DNA from: Tricholoma matsutake
Lineage: Eukaryota; Basidiomycota; Agaricomycetes; Agaricales; Tricholomataceae
Assembly: GCA_026075535.2 (NCBI GenBank)
Contig: AP026542.1
Span: 2,914,001 to 2,978,000, forward strand
Length of the DNA stretch: 64,000 nt
Direction: 5' to 3'
Shown here in pieces: positions 11,630 to 23,695 of the stretch (positions are counted from its first letter, which is position 1; every line of letters starts with the position of its first letter). The position numbers and the translations under genes were made by a program. Under the pieces are notes generated by a model. The model was given only the letters and a program-made list of their open reading frames with translations. It was not told the origin of the DNA and made no database searches.

Positions 11630-14421
11630 ATGAGTAGCGCGAATTTTTTTCCTTCGTCTCTGTTGTGCTCGCTCCTGCTGGGGATGCCTAGATGCTCCCC
11701 GCAGCAGCGGGCACACACTGGCAGTCTAGTACACCTATGGAAGATTAGCGTGCAGGACTGCGAAAATCAGGACCCATGTTCCTTACTGACTTCTGCCATA
11801 CAGAAGGAGCTGGCCAAGCAGCGAGCTCGCGCTGATGATAATGCACGGAAATATCGGAACAAAGCGCGAGAAGCACTTCATGCCAAGACCACCCGAGATC
11901 TTCTTCGAGCTGAGAAAGCGTGTATTTATAATGCGGCGCATGCAAAGGCCAGTCGCGTACCACAGCAAAAAGCGCGTGCTGTGACAAAGGCACTCGAAAA
12001 TGCAAGAGCTATACCAGATCAGTGCTACATGAAAACGAAGGGTGTAGTACAGGATGAGTGCCGGGAGATGCTCCGAGACCTGCAGACTCTTAATGTGCCA
12101 GTCGAGAAGTTGAATGAAGTAGTGCATGTTGTGGGCAGAGGGTTTGGACTCGAGATCAAGGACAACATAAGCACACGTACAATTGGATGGGTGGTGCGAG
12201 AAGGTGGTGTTGCATCTGAGATGCAGATTGTTCGTGAGATTGACATGGCCAAAGGTGTGTCACGGTTGACATTCATGGACATCCTTTCGAAAACAAGGGT
12301 TTCTGACCTATATGCAGGATTTACCGTCAGTGGGGATGGAACCACAATAAAACACTTAAATTATGAAGCAAAACATATCACTCTTCCTGTCCCGTCCTAT
12401 CACACAGCTCCACAATGCGAATCGCCATCATGAAAAGCGCACACAATGCGTTTCTTTAAAATTTCTCACACACCTAACTGTACAAGTGAGATGCAGTTAG
12501 CGGGGTGGAAACAGAAATGAGATCAATATTATTGCACTTACAACAACAGCCCAATGGGCCACCTCTATCCAGCAAACATTGTCGCCTTTGCTGCATATCT
12601 CTTAGGTCTCAGGTCTGACCATGCAGAAGATCAGAAGAAGCTAGCTCGGTTGTTGGAAGAGTGGAAGAAAATATCTGATAGGGTGATGCATGGAGAGAAA
12701 CAGATGCAAAAGATGGCACTGAATGAACTGCTGCCAATTATTGCTGAGGAATCCAAACGGAAGATAAAAGCTGCCAGAGGGGCCTGGGAAGCTATGTCCA
12801 AGGATGAGAAGGACTTATGGGATCGTGGTGCATATGAGTGCTTATGTGCTTGATTTGGTGAGGAAGCATGGGGGAAATTATCTGATGCTGAGCAGCATGA
12901 GGCACAGTTATTTATCTGGGCAGGATGTTGCATGCATAAGGAGATGAATACTGTGAAGGGTGGAGTGCGCACTAAGGCTGAATTCTGGGTGAAGTCCAGG
13001 CTTGATGGTCCTATCAAGCTTATGAATAAAGATAATGTTGCAGCTGCCAATGCAGGTCCTTCTGCCGCCTGTGACCATGCTCTCCAGGTCTCAATTGGTG
13101 GTGCTGAATGGATAACAACGCTCGCATGTATGATCTTTAACCACAAGGATGACAAAAAAGGACAACAAGATTTGTTTCATATTTTCTTTGAGCTTTGCCT
13201 TGGCTACATGATCAAATTTCCTGACACCAGCAACACTCACTTTCAGTCTCACTGTATGGCAGCCACCATCTTGATCTTATACCTCCCCTACTTCCTCAAG
13301 TTCCTGCTGCTTGTCCGTGATAAGAAGGAGAACCGATCATTCAATCATATGGAGCAGAACATTTTTGAAGGTTTGAAGGATATTCCAACACTCACTGAAC
13401 TTTGTGTTCTTGCGTTATATGCTCAGGCCATCAGCCACTCATACATGCATGTTGTGCATGGATCAGGAAACTGCTGCATTAACACCATCAAACTTGGACC
13501 ATTTCACAAATGTGTCACTGCACATTGTCGAGCAATTATCGCCAATCCCAACTTACTTCTGAGAGTGGACTGTGACTATACAACTGGCGCACTGGATGGG
13601 AAGAACTGGGAGCAGCCTGAGGTTCTCTATGTGGTGCAGCAGTTATCAGGATCCCTCCCACATCTTACCAGATGTCTCATGAGTTTCTTTGAAGGGGCAT
13701 TGGAGACATGGGAGAGATTCTGCTCTGAGTTTGAAGAAGAAGGTGTGATTTCTCAGCTATTGCAGGCAGAGAAGGACCAAGTCTTTATACAGGCAACCAA
13801 TGATCACAATGAAGGGGCTCCAGGAAGCTTGTGACAGACCTGGTGTTGTGCACTGAGTATGACTATTGCGCAGCACAATGCATGCACAATGTACAAATGA
13901 AACAATGAAGCTTCATGCAAAGCAACATTCTCAGCGCTGCAGACAAGAAATACATTCGCTCAGAAGTGCAACATGTTGATTCTTTGGGTCAGGAGAAGCA
14001 GATGCACCAAGTGCAAGCCAAACATGATCAGCTCACAGCAGAGGAGCACAGAAAGGTGGATGCTGCAAAGAAGGAGAAAGCAGATGCCATTGAAGCACAG
14101 CTAGACAACATCATTCCTCACCTGGATCTAGAGTGGCTAAAATTGTCTGGAAGAAGTCTGACTGTCACAGATATCATGCTAGAGCTCAATTGGCATCAAT
14201 GATATGTTGCAAAAGATCAGATACCTCTGAAAACACTAATTTGGAACATGAAGAAGGAAGATAAGTTAAATCAACTAATAATTGTTGTAGAGCAGTATAA
14301 TTCACTTCCACAGCAACCTCAACAATCTCTTCCACTTGCAGAGACCCTTGCAATGGAGTGGGAAGAAGCCAATGCTATAGAAGATGCTGATATGGAGGAT
14401 GGACCAGTGCTGTTACCATGA
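11630..14421 (+). pseudogene. Basidiomycete-wide multi-copy hypothetical protein, broken by nonsense codons
   Basis: One reading frame runs from 11630 to about 13830, interrupted by TGA at 12431, 12518, 12851 and 13832. It then shifts and continues to about 14421. The N-terminal third is a basic, Ala/Lys/Arg-rich coiled-coil-like stretch. It is followed by VSGDGTTIKHLNYEAKHITL, LGLRSDHAEDQKKLARL, WAGCCMHKEMNTVKGG, LMNKDNVAAAN, IFNHKDDKKGQQD, RDKKENRSFNHMEQN and ATNDHNEGAPG. From memory of the family, these motifs mark a large, multi-copy hypothetical protein of Agaricomycetes with no assigned function, suspected to belong to a mobile element. At 12518 and 12851 the family sequence suggests arginine, so CGA to TGA is likely. 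No DDE or other catalytic signature could be assigned by eye. Confidence 0.65.
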
Positions 14422-15130
14422 CAGTCATTGGTCATTATTTGACTACATTCATTCACGCATTTACTTTTATATTTCCTTATAATTCTTAGTTGTGTATAAA
14501 CCATTCAAATGTTAATGTATCCCCCTCCTTCATCATGAGTATACTTGGATGTGAGTGTGTTATGTCAGCATCTCCAAAAGTGGTAATAACTGGTTTCTCT
14601 GTGACACTTTTTCTGGTGGCTCTGCCAGGCCCCACTATATATAGAGTGTACCATATACTCCCTCCTTGCTCTGGTTACCCCGCTGGTGATGGGCAGTTAC
14701 CCCCGGTCACATAACCAGTTCAATACCTGGTGTCCTCCATGTACCCACCCATATATGGTGGTAGCACAATGGGCTTATCTCACTATGCATCTCACTTATC
14801 TCTTGTATGCATACATCACCACTCTGCTCTTTCATTTTGCTTTGTCTGCATACCAATACAATTTCCTTGATTCTTTGTAGTCCCTGCATTGCCCTCAGCC
14901 CTCAAGCCTTTTCACTCTTGGGACAAGGAGTGACTTTTCTGGAGGGCTGCTTGCATCTTTGGTTCTAATAATAGCATCCCTCAACTTCTGGCATTGTCTG
15001 GTGGCTGAACTGCAAGTGCTTCAAAGCCATTCAATGGTGCATATACAGTTCCTCTTCATCTATTTTTCCTTAACCACCATAAACTTGAACATGATAGAAA
15101 CTCATCTGCTACACAAGATGCTGTTATAAT
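14422..15130. other. Non-coding; possible 5' half of the Gypsy-2 LTR
   Basis: No gene. The sequence has a TATATATAGAG box near 14636 and a possible LTR start TGTTATGTCAGC at about 14558. Element A ends at 17304, and the sequence after it (17305-17580), with its own TATATATATACC box and an end ...AGCTTACA, leads straight into the Gypsy-2 gag region. It is plausible that 14558-15130 plus 17305-17579 form one LTR split by element A. This is inference only. Confidence 0.3.
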
Positions 15131-15404
15131 GAGGTCTTTACACTCCCCCCCCCAATCTGAGTGGAGTCTGCTCAGACACTCGGACTGTCCGAGTACTGTC
15201 TGAGTACTGTCCAAGGACTTTACTCAGACTTTGCTTGGACTTCTTTGGCTGAAAGTCCTGCCAAACTAAATGTCCAGTCCAAGCTGAGTCCGAGCTGAGT
15301 CCTCGGACTGTCTGAGCATCCAAGCGGAGTCTGAGTGGACCAGCACTTGTACAGTCCTAGGACTGTCCGAGTTGCTTATATAATTGACTGAAAAATCAGT
15401 GGCT

Positions 15405-15483
15405 ACTGCAGGGATTGAACCCTCATATTCACATGATAAAGTACAATTAAGTCAGCGATATAACAGTTAGACTAAAGCATTAT
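15405..15483 (-). other. tRNA-like Pol III module, left arm of element A
   Basis: On the minus strand there is a box-A-like TTTAGTCTAACTG and, about 50 nt later, box-B-like GGTTCAATCCC. The spacing suits a tRNA-derived promoter, but the arms do not fold into a credible mature tRNA. It points outward, toward the left terminus. Confidence 0.6.
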
Positions 15484-15655
15484 TACAGATGAGTAGTTAT
15501 ATCTCTCTATGTACTGCCCTGGCTGTGATGACAAATCAACACAGCCATGTCATCAACAATGCTGGCAATGGCACTGCCTCCTCCTTACCTCCTACCCCAA
15601 TAACCAACAATGGGAATGAGCCCAAACGATATGGCATTGTTGTTTGGGCTCACTT

Positions 15656-15719
15656 GTAAGTCTTTTTTTACATGATTTTTATTGTTTTGTTTAACTAATT
15701 GAAATTTCCTTAATGATAG
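15656..15719 (+). other. Intron-like block 1 of element A
   Basis: GTAAGT donor, branch-like TTAACTAAT, acceptor GATAG; 64 bp. It follows a palindrome whose arms are GCCCAAAC and GTTTGGGC (about 15620-15649). Confidence 0.5.
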
Positions 15720-16027
15720 GTTTTATCTATGTTATAACGATGCTGCAGCCTCAAAACCATGACAACGGCTGACACAGCCACCACCCTAGGACCCAGAACC
15801 ACCGCCACAAGCAACTGCTTGTGGGGTGGGAACGGGTACAACTGCAAAATGGCAAGATGATGGCGATGCTGACTTGGCCAAATGGAACAACAATGCAACG
15901 AGGCAACTGGAGACAACTGGGACTGGGAGATGGAATGACAAGGGAACAAGTGGGAAACAACAAAATGAAGGCAAAGCAAACAAAGAAAAGGCCCAAGAGA
16001 CATCGTTTGACATCTCTTGGGCTGTTG

Positions 16028-16071
16028 GTAAGTTTTTTTTTCTTGTTTTTGTTACTAACAAACTTTTTTAG
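16028..16071 (+). other. Intron-like block 2 of element A
   Basis: GTAAGT donor, perfect fungal branch site TTACTAACA, acceptor TTTTTTAG; 44 bp. It starts six bases after the palindrome with arms GCCCAAGAGA and TCTCTTGGGC (about 15991-16021). Confidence 0.55.
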
Positions 16072-16393
16072 GTATTATCTAGTACTGCTGATGACGACAA
16101 CAACAAGCACTCAGAACCACTGCCATGAGCAGCTGCTCGTGGGGTGGGAATGGGTGCAACTTCGAAATGACAAGAATGGCTACTCACACCCACCACGCAG
16201 GACACACCACCCACCTCCAGCCTCACAAGCAACTGCTCATGGGGTGGATGGTGGGTGGAATGACGATGATGGCAGGGAATGACAACAGCACCTGCTCCAG
16301 CCCTATGAGCCACTGCTCATAGGGTGGACAATGGGTGGAACAACGACGATTAGGGGAGACCCAAGAGACATCAACATCTCTTGGGTCCTATAG

Positions 16394-16448
16394 GTAAGTT
16401 TTTTTTCTTTTCTCATTTCATTTTTTGATCCTAACTAACTTTTTATAG
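16394..16448 (+). other. Intron-like block 3 of element A
   Basis: GTAAGT donor, branch CCTAACTAAC, acceptor TTATAG; 55 bp. It starts just after the palindrome with arms ACCCAAGAGA and TCTCTTGGGT (about 16350-16386). Confidence 0.55.
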
Positions 16449-16547
16449 GTACAAACTACTACTGGTGATGATGATGATGACACCACCACCACCACTGCTG
16501 TGAGCCCCTGCTCACAGGGTGGAAGGTGAAGGGGAACAGATGAGGGG

Positions 16548-16683
16548 GAAGGAGATGAGAGGGAAGGGAGACAAGAGGGAAGGGAGACAAGAGGGAAGGG
16601 AGACAAGAGGGAAGGGAGACAAGAGGGAAGGGAGACAAGAGGGAAGGGAGACAAGAGGGAAGGGAGACAAGAGGGAAGGGAGA
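16548..16683 (+). repeat. 16-bp minisatellite
   Basis: About eight near-perfect tandem copies of AGGGAAGGGAGACAAG inside element A. The open frame on the opposite strand (Ser-Pro-Leu-rich) is a product of the repeat. Confidence 0.9.
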
Positions 16684-17044
16684 CGACGATGAGAGTGGGG
16701 ACACCCACAACGACACCTGCCCCATGCCTATCTGCTCGTGGGGTGGTTTAGGGGGGAGAAGAATGGGGACAGAAGAGCGAGACAGCCAGGGGATGACCTG
16801 GGGAGAGACAAATGCCGCCATGAGCAACTGCTCATGGTGGGTGTTTTTAATTTATTTTTATAATTGATAGTTATGGCCCCCTCCCCTCGAGCTTGTGAGG
16901 GGAGGGCTTAGTATTATACATATTAATTACCCATATTAATTACCCCTCGCACAGATGCGAGGGGGTCAATTTAATAATCTATTCATGATATATAACAAAT
17001 TAGATTTCAGTAATAAATAGATATAATGTATGTAACTTTAAATG

Positions 17045-17130
17045 ACTATTTGGCTTAAGTGGTAGAGTGTGTATGTTTTGTTGTCATGTGATTGCTAGTC
17101 CAGAAGGCTGTTGGTTCAATTCCTGCTGTG
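17045..17130 (+). other. tRNA-like Pol III module, right arm of element A
   Basis: Box-A-like TGGCTTAAGTGG (about 17051) and box-B-like GGTTCAATTCC (about 17112). It points toward the right terminus, mirror-image to the left arm. There is no credible cloverleaf. Confidence 0.6.
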
Positions 17131-17585
17131 CACACATCATTTTGTGAGACTTAGAAGACTTTCTCTAAGACTGGAACTCAGACTTTACTTGGTCAGTACT
17201 TTAAAAGGTGTAAATAAATGCACAATTGATGTTGTCCGAGCAAAGTCCGAGTGTCCAAGTGTGTCCGAGCAGAGTCTGATCAGACTGGGGGGGGGAGTGT
17301 AAAGTACTGCATTATAATCACCAGAAAAATGTTGTTTTGACTCACTGATGTAATCCTGGTGCTTACTCATCCAGTGCTCATATTTGGATATCTGTCACTT
17401 TCCCCATATATATATACCTACAGCTCAAGATCAGCTTCCTTTTTTCTCCTACTTATGTTCACCTCCATTCACTATTGTATCTTGCCCTTAGACTCTCGCT
17501 CTGCTATATATCCTGATCCTATTAGACTCAGTGAAGCTTAACTCAGTGAAGCTTAACTCTATCCAAGGTAAGCTTACACTTTTTT

Positions 17586-20500
17586 TTGAATACTGATCAG
17601 GACCACCAACCACCCTGTCCTTACTGTGTACTCCAACTAGCTGCCCACTGTTCCTTACTTCCCAAACTGTTGCAAAGAAAAACTCTCACCCCTGCAACAC
17701 ATATTTCTATGTGTCTGCAGACTTCCATTTCTGCACCCAACACACCAGGCACACACCAAACCCCAGCTGGCACATCAGGCACAGCTTCTGCACTGTCAGG
17801 CTCACCGGTGACTGTATTAATGTTAGTGCCGATCTCAGAAGCTGACAACAAAAGCTGACAACAACAAACCACAAACACCCACCTTACCAGTGATTACTGC
17901 ACATACAGCTACCCCAGTTGCATTACCTTGCCGTTGACAACTTGACACTGACTCCTCTTCTGATTTTGATTACCCTGTTTCCTACACTACTCGCACCTCA
18001 CTTGCCATGTCCTTCATCCCCAATCAACTCACTGTCATTGAACATATTCATCAGTCCAAATCTCCCATTCTCTTAGCAGGGGAAATTGACCCAGCTGTCA
18101 TGCAAACTTTTGAACTTGGCTGCTTTGACTTCTTTGACTGCAAGGAAATCAAAGAGGAGGACCAAGTTTGCAAGATACTTGGGTGTTTCAGGGATACCAG
18201 AATTTGTGACTGGATTAATGGCGATCGCAACAGGCTTTTAACTCTTTGCTTCATGGATTTTATGACTAAGCTATGATGTAACTACCTCAATCCTGATTGG
18301 GAACCCAGTGTCTGCTGTCGCATCCTTGCCGCAACATTGAAACAAAACCAATCCTTCTGGGATTGGTTCTCTCACATGCAGTCCCTCAACTCTTTACTTG
18401 CCAATGCTGCTTCCCACTTCTTGGATGCTTCTCTTCATAAAAAACTGGAGGCTGGACTTGACCCAGAGCTCACACACCACTGTAATGCAAACAAAGTCGA
18501 CAAACTCCTAGTCTTGTGACCATGGGGGCTCGAGGTCAAGTGCCATGACAAAAATCACTGAGCTGATCTAAAGTATGCATGGGAGGTCATGGAAGAAGTC
18601 TTCAACAGGTGCAAAGACAATGGCAAACAACATCATGCAAAAAACAGCTCAAACAACACCTCCAATGCTGCAAATTTCACTGTGAACCCCGGCACTGCAA
18701 CTGCTGCTGCTATTGCAGGCACCATCCAATGCTTAGTGGCACTCACTGATGCTGAACATGATCAACTCAATAACAACAATGGTTGCTGTAAATGTCGCCA
18801 TCTGAATGTGTACCATATCTCTAAGAACTGCCCAAATGGGTTCCCCACCATGGCAACCTACACCAGCCTTATCAACCATCCCCTTCATCCTCCTCCACCC
18901 ACCATGAACAATGTCCCGAGCACCTCCAGTACCTCCACTGCCGTGCCCATTGCAGGTTCTGGCTCAGGAACCTCATCATCCCACAACTGGAACCAAACGT
19001 GTCCTGTTGCTGCTGTCAGTTTGTGGGCAGATGACACCGCTGCTACCTTCCCTGCAGCATCATCTGCTCTAGGGGATGGGTTGGACACTGAGGATGAATA
19101 CAATGATGATGTGAGTGCTCCCTTCTGATCACCGCACCTCTGGTAGAAGGCCTGCATCAGTGGGCCTAACACAACCATCCCTGTTACTGTACTGATGCTG
19201 CTGGACAATGGAGCTCACATTGTACTTATCCACACAGACCTAGTTACCAAGCTTGGTCTCCATCACCACCTGCTGCCCAAACCAGAAACCATAGATGTTG
19301 CTGTCAAATCTTCAAAGTCACTATCTCAAACAACCCTTACTGAATGGGTTAAACTTTCTGTAATGTCCCAAGATGGACAATGGACTTCTTGCACTGTACG
19401 TGCCCTTGTTACACTGCACCTCTGTGCTTCTATTATACTCAGACTACCATTCTTATCACATAACCTCATAGTAACCAACCACTCTGCACACACCTGTATA
19501 GACAAACATAATGATTATGATCTGTTGAATACTCAACCTGCACCGTTACCAAAACAATTCAAACCGAAATTGAAAGAACAACTTAAACAAGTTCAATCTG
19601 ACCATAAACTACTGCTACCAGAACTGAAATATGTGCTACATGCTCAATGATGATTGATGTTGTTCAATTACATCAAGCCTGTCGACATTTGTAGGAGCAA
19701 TCAATCAACATGTCAAAATGCTCACACACCTCACCAAATTGATGCACCACAAAGACCTACTGAAAGCTGAGTCTCATGAAAATTTTAAACCGATACCACA
19801 TGTCAATGAGCTGCCAACAGACGTCCAAGCACATATCAAACTGAAAAACACTGAGCAGACCATCAAAATGAGAATGTACCAATGCCTCTGGAAATTCTGT
19901 GAGGCTTGGGGTATCTTGATACAAAAACATCTAGACACTGGATGAATCAGACTGTCCTCATCATCATGGGCATCCCCTGCCTTCATTATTGCAAAAGCTG
20001 ACCCAACAGTACTTCTGCGCTGGGTGAACGACTACAGACAATTGAATGCAAACACAGTCATCAACTCCCACCCACTACCGCAGGTGGATGGCATCTTGAA
20101 CAACTGTGCAAAAGGAAAAATCTGGGCAACCATTGATATGACTGATAGTTTTTTCCAGACAAAAATGCACCCCAATGACATACCCTTAACTGCAGTCTCC
20201 ATGCCGTTCGGCCTGTATGAATGGCTCATTATGCCCATGGGCCTCTGAAATGCACCTGCGATCCACCAGCGCTGGGTGGCCATCATGCTTCATGAATACA
20301 TTGGCAAGATCTGCCATGTGTATCTGGATGATATTGTAATCTGGTCGAACACAATCAAGGAGCACCACTGCAATGTGTGAACCATCCTCACAGCTCTTCG
20401 AGCCACATGACTGTACTATAACCCAAAGAAGACATGCCTGTACTGTGCATTAATTGATTTCCTAGGACACTGGATCTCCACAAATGGTATTGAGGCTGAC

Positions 20501-22720
20501 TCATGCAAAGTAGACTGCATCCTGTCATGGCCATGGCCACGATCTCCAACAGATGTCGGATGTTTTCTGGGACTTGTCTGTTACCTTGCATCCTGCCTGC
20601 CAAACCTGGCTACACACACTGCAATACTGACACCACTGACCACCACAGAGGCAAACCACTCATTCCCAACATGGACAGATGAGCATCAGTTCGCTTTTGA
20701 GGCCATCAAAGCCATTGTCATCAGCTGTGATGATAGGTCCACCAGCCAGTACAAGCTCTGAAATCGATTTTGTGGATTTGCAGATAGTCAATGCACAGCC
20801 ACAAACATTCACGATCACCCCTCAATCATTTCGCATCCATTTTCGGCATCTTTCAAACATTTTTCAACTATTTTGCAAGCTTCCAATCAAATTTTGGACA
20901 TTTCAAAGATTTTGCATTCTTAGTTTCTACTTTGCACACTTCAGCATGGACCCCAACACTTCACATGCTTCCCATCACTTCTCCTTTACATAATCGACTT
21001 TGACGAACCACATTTTGGCTATATTCATGCAGCACACATCACCTCGAGGTTCATCACAATGTTTTGCAATATCTTTGCAATATTTGCAATATTTGGCCAA
21101 TTCTAGAACAAAAGGACAGTCTATATTTCGATTTATTGTCTCCCACACTCCCTAGACTCATGGTTATTGTTCCATATTAGTTATCACTTCATCCCTGAAG
21201 TCCATATGTTTTCTTTTGCCTCATGTTCTCCACATGCCCACTATTGCCTTTTTGGTACTATTTCTTTTTAACCTACAAAACCTTGTATTATCCATGATGA
21301 ATAACAAGGGAAGCATCCCCCAAGTATAGTATTAGTAGTGGAGAGCTAAAAACTCTCTTCTCATTGTTTGAGTCACAAGTTTTAGTCTGAAAATTCTTTG
21401 GATTTCGTCAAAACTCATTCATCCTCATTTTGCCTCTCGATATTATCATCATCCTCTCATATTCATTGTTGCTCACCTCTCACATCATTTATCAACCTTT
21501 CCATCACTCACCAATATCTTCGCAGTCCATTTCGCAATCCCTAAAAATATTGCAACATCTCAAAAAATATTGCAACACCTCGAAACTACTTCGCACATCC
21601 CGAACTTTGTTCGGATCATCTAGTTTGTTATTATTGGAGATTGGTGAAAGTTTAGAATGAATCACAACCTTCCTCTGACTTGTGTTATACCAAATAGGAC
21701 CCTGTTAGGTGTTTTGTTTGGGTTTCCAGGTTGAGTATCATCAGCAACTGCCTAATGACCATTGACCACTCTGACACCACGAAGAAGATCTTCATTACCA
21801 CCAATGCCAGTGATTTCCAATCTGGAGCTGTTCTGTCATTTGGGGAAATGTGGGAAACAGCCCATCCTGTCGCATTCAGTTCCATGACATTCAAAGGCAC
21901 TGAGCTCAACTACCCAGTTCATGAAAAAGAAATGCTGGCTATCATTCACACATTGCGGAAATAGTGAGCAGATCTGGTGGGCTCGCCTTTCACCATTTTC
22001 ACAGACCACAAGATGCTCGAAAACTTCAATACCCAACCTGACTTATCACAGCATCAAGCATGCTGGATGGAGTTCATGTTGCAATTTGATGCTAAAATTG
22101 TGTACATCAAGGGCAGAGAGAATGCCATTGCAGATGCACTCTCCCAACTGCTGGTAAATCTCTGCACCTCTAGTGAATCTGCCATACTGTCTGCCAAATC
22201 TCCATACAACTTCTGCCCAGATGATGATGAAGAGAACTCTGTAACTGTGAACACTACCCTCCCTGCAACACATGCTTGCCCCCTCCTTGCTGTGTGGCTG
22301 AAACTGATATTGTGTTGACACAAGCAGTAACAGCTGTGCTGTCAATATTGCAAGACCCCCAACTATGTACTGCTATCATCAGCGGATATGATACTGACCC
22401 CTGGTGCAAGAAACTGTGCAGCGCAGCAGCTGGCATGCCCATCATTCATGAAAAAGAAAACCTCATGTTCATCAGAGAACAACTTGTTGTACCTGCAGCT
22501 GGGGGTGTACGGGAATCCTTGTTCTGACTTGCACATGACATGCTGGGACATTTCAGTTTTGAAAAATCTTATGGTTCTCTGCATAACTCTTACCAAATAT
22601 GTGAAGAAACCTCGAGAGTGCCTATGTCCCCAGCTGCCCTGACTGCCAATGAAACAAATTGAAAACAACTAAACCTGCTGGTCCTCTGCATCTGCTACCC
22701 ATTCCAGACCAACATGGGGA
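17586..22720 (+). pseudogene. Gypsy-2: decayed Ty3/Gypsy gag-pol polyprotein
   Basis: The order is gag, protease, reverse transcriptase, RNase H, start of integrase, as in Ty3/Gypsy. Gag runs from about 17900 to 19126 and contains a variant zinc knuckle C-x2-C-x6-H-x4-C (about 18783-18834). The protease has LLDNGAHIVLI (19201). RT has WVNDYRQLN, DSFFQTKMHP and YLDD at 20321-20332. RNase H (21745-22210) has FITTNASDF, TDHKMLENF and ENAIADALSQL. The integrase zinc-binding start has LAHDMLGHF near 22530. The polyprotein ends at about 22720, where element C begins, so the catalytic integrase is missing. In-frame TGA codons at 18274, 18517, 18559, 19126, 19943, 20246, about 20378, about 20408 and about 22525 mostly sit where arginine is expected (for example MGL-stop-NAPAIHQR). 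A solo LTR splits it at 20726-21740. Confidence 0.85.
20721..21745 (+). mobile_element. Solo LTR of family B with 5-bp target duplication
   Basis: The element is 20726-21740, 1,015 bp. It begins TGTGATGATAGG and ends TTGAGTATCA, flanked by TCAGC on both sides (20721-20725 and 21741-21745). Removing it with one TCAGC restores the Gypsy-2 frame (AIVIS followed by NCLMTIDHSD). The TG...CA ends, 5-bp duplication and lack of coding sequence mark a solo LTR left by recombination. A second, damaged copy lies at about 34150-35236. Confidence 0.9.
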
Positions 22721-22801
22721 GAGCAGGAATTGAACCCCAGACCTTGGTATATAAGTGACATGACTACCAAACAAGTGCTCAACCAGTTGAGCCACAGGAG
22801 C
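22721..22801 (-). other. tRNA-like Pol III module, left arm of element C
   Basis: Read on the minus strand: box-A-like TGGCTCAACTGG and box-B-like GGTTCAATTCC. It is closely similar in sequence to the left module of element B (41021-41103), so the two derive from one source. Confidence 0.65.
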
Positions 22802-23695
22802 ATTAATAAATATGTAATATAATGTCCATTTAAAGCACTTAGGATTAGTTCACTTATTTTTAAACTCTCTCACAAGAGCTCAAAAAAAAATTGTTGAGCC
22901 CTCGCATCTTCACAAGGGAGTACATAACTAATATAGATTTAAAAAAAAAACCCCACACAAATGCAGGGGGGAGAATTAATTATACTATTTAATTATACTA
23001 TTTTAAATTCTACAAAAAAAACCCACCCCCCCGCAAAATGGGGGGGAGGGGGTGGTGGTGTGTCATGTCAGCTGTCTTGTCAGCCCTGTCCCATCGTTTC
23101 CCCTCCCTCTTGTCTCCGTCGTGTCTTGCCTCTCTCACCTCACCTCCCCTGTGGCTTCCTTCCCCTCCCTTGTCTCCCCTCCCTCGTCGTCTCCCTTTCC
23201 CCTTGTCATTTTGTCCCCCCCCCTCGTCACCCTCATAGTTCATCCCCCTCGTCGTCTGCACCCATGAACCACCCTATGGGCAGCTGCTCATAGGTGTGTT
23301 GTTTGGTGCTGTCATCGTCCCTCCATGCCATTCCTGTGCTCTCGCACCCCATATACACCCCACAAGCAGTCACTCATGGCAGTGATGGGGGGTGCTGGAG
23401 GTCATTGGTGTCATGGGGGGTCCATACACTCATGATCCACCCTATGAGCAGCAGCTTGTAGGCATGGGGTGTGTGCATTGTTGGTTCATCAGTGACGTGG
23501 CACGAGGGGAGGGGTCATGTGGTGCTTACCGGGCAGGTATTCCCCTTCTGTGGTCTCCTAGTGTTGCTCCCCATGCTCCTGACCACAATCGATACCCTCA
23601 CATCCCATTTTGATGGGGAGGAGGGGGGTTGCCAGTGGCCTCATTGGGTGTGGGTTGGCTTGCATCGGTCTGTCGTTACCCATGTAGATTAGAAC

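Larger units (their letters stand above)
15131..17304. mobile_element. Element A: TIR-bounded composite element with tRNA-like and intron-like modules
   Basis: The left end reads GAGGTCTTTACACTCCCC and the right end (complement) CTTTACACTCCCCCCCC. Inside each end lie subterminal repeats built on CGGACTGTCCGAG (about 15160-15370 and 17230-17287). Next come a tRNA-like module pointing outward on each side (15405-15483 minus, 17045-17130 plus) and GC hairpins such as CCCCTCGCACAGATGCGAGG (about 16946-16965). The interior holds CAGCTG-type hairpins (about 15808, 16122, 16216, 16306, 16498, 16818) and three palindrome-plus-intron modules. A 16-bp minisatellite lies at 16548-16683. No transposase or other protein gene is convincing, so the element is non-autonomous if it is a transposon. 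Elements B and C share the plan. I could not define a clean target-site duplication. Confidence 0.65.

Noticed and set aside
16418..16827. Minus-strand Ser-Pro-Leu repeat protein
   Set aside because: It is the translation of the 16-bp minisatellite in element A.
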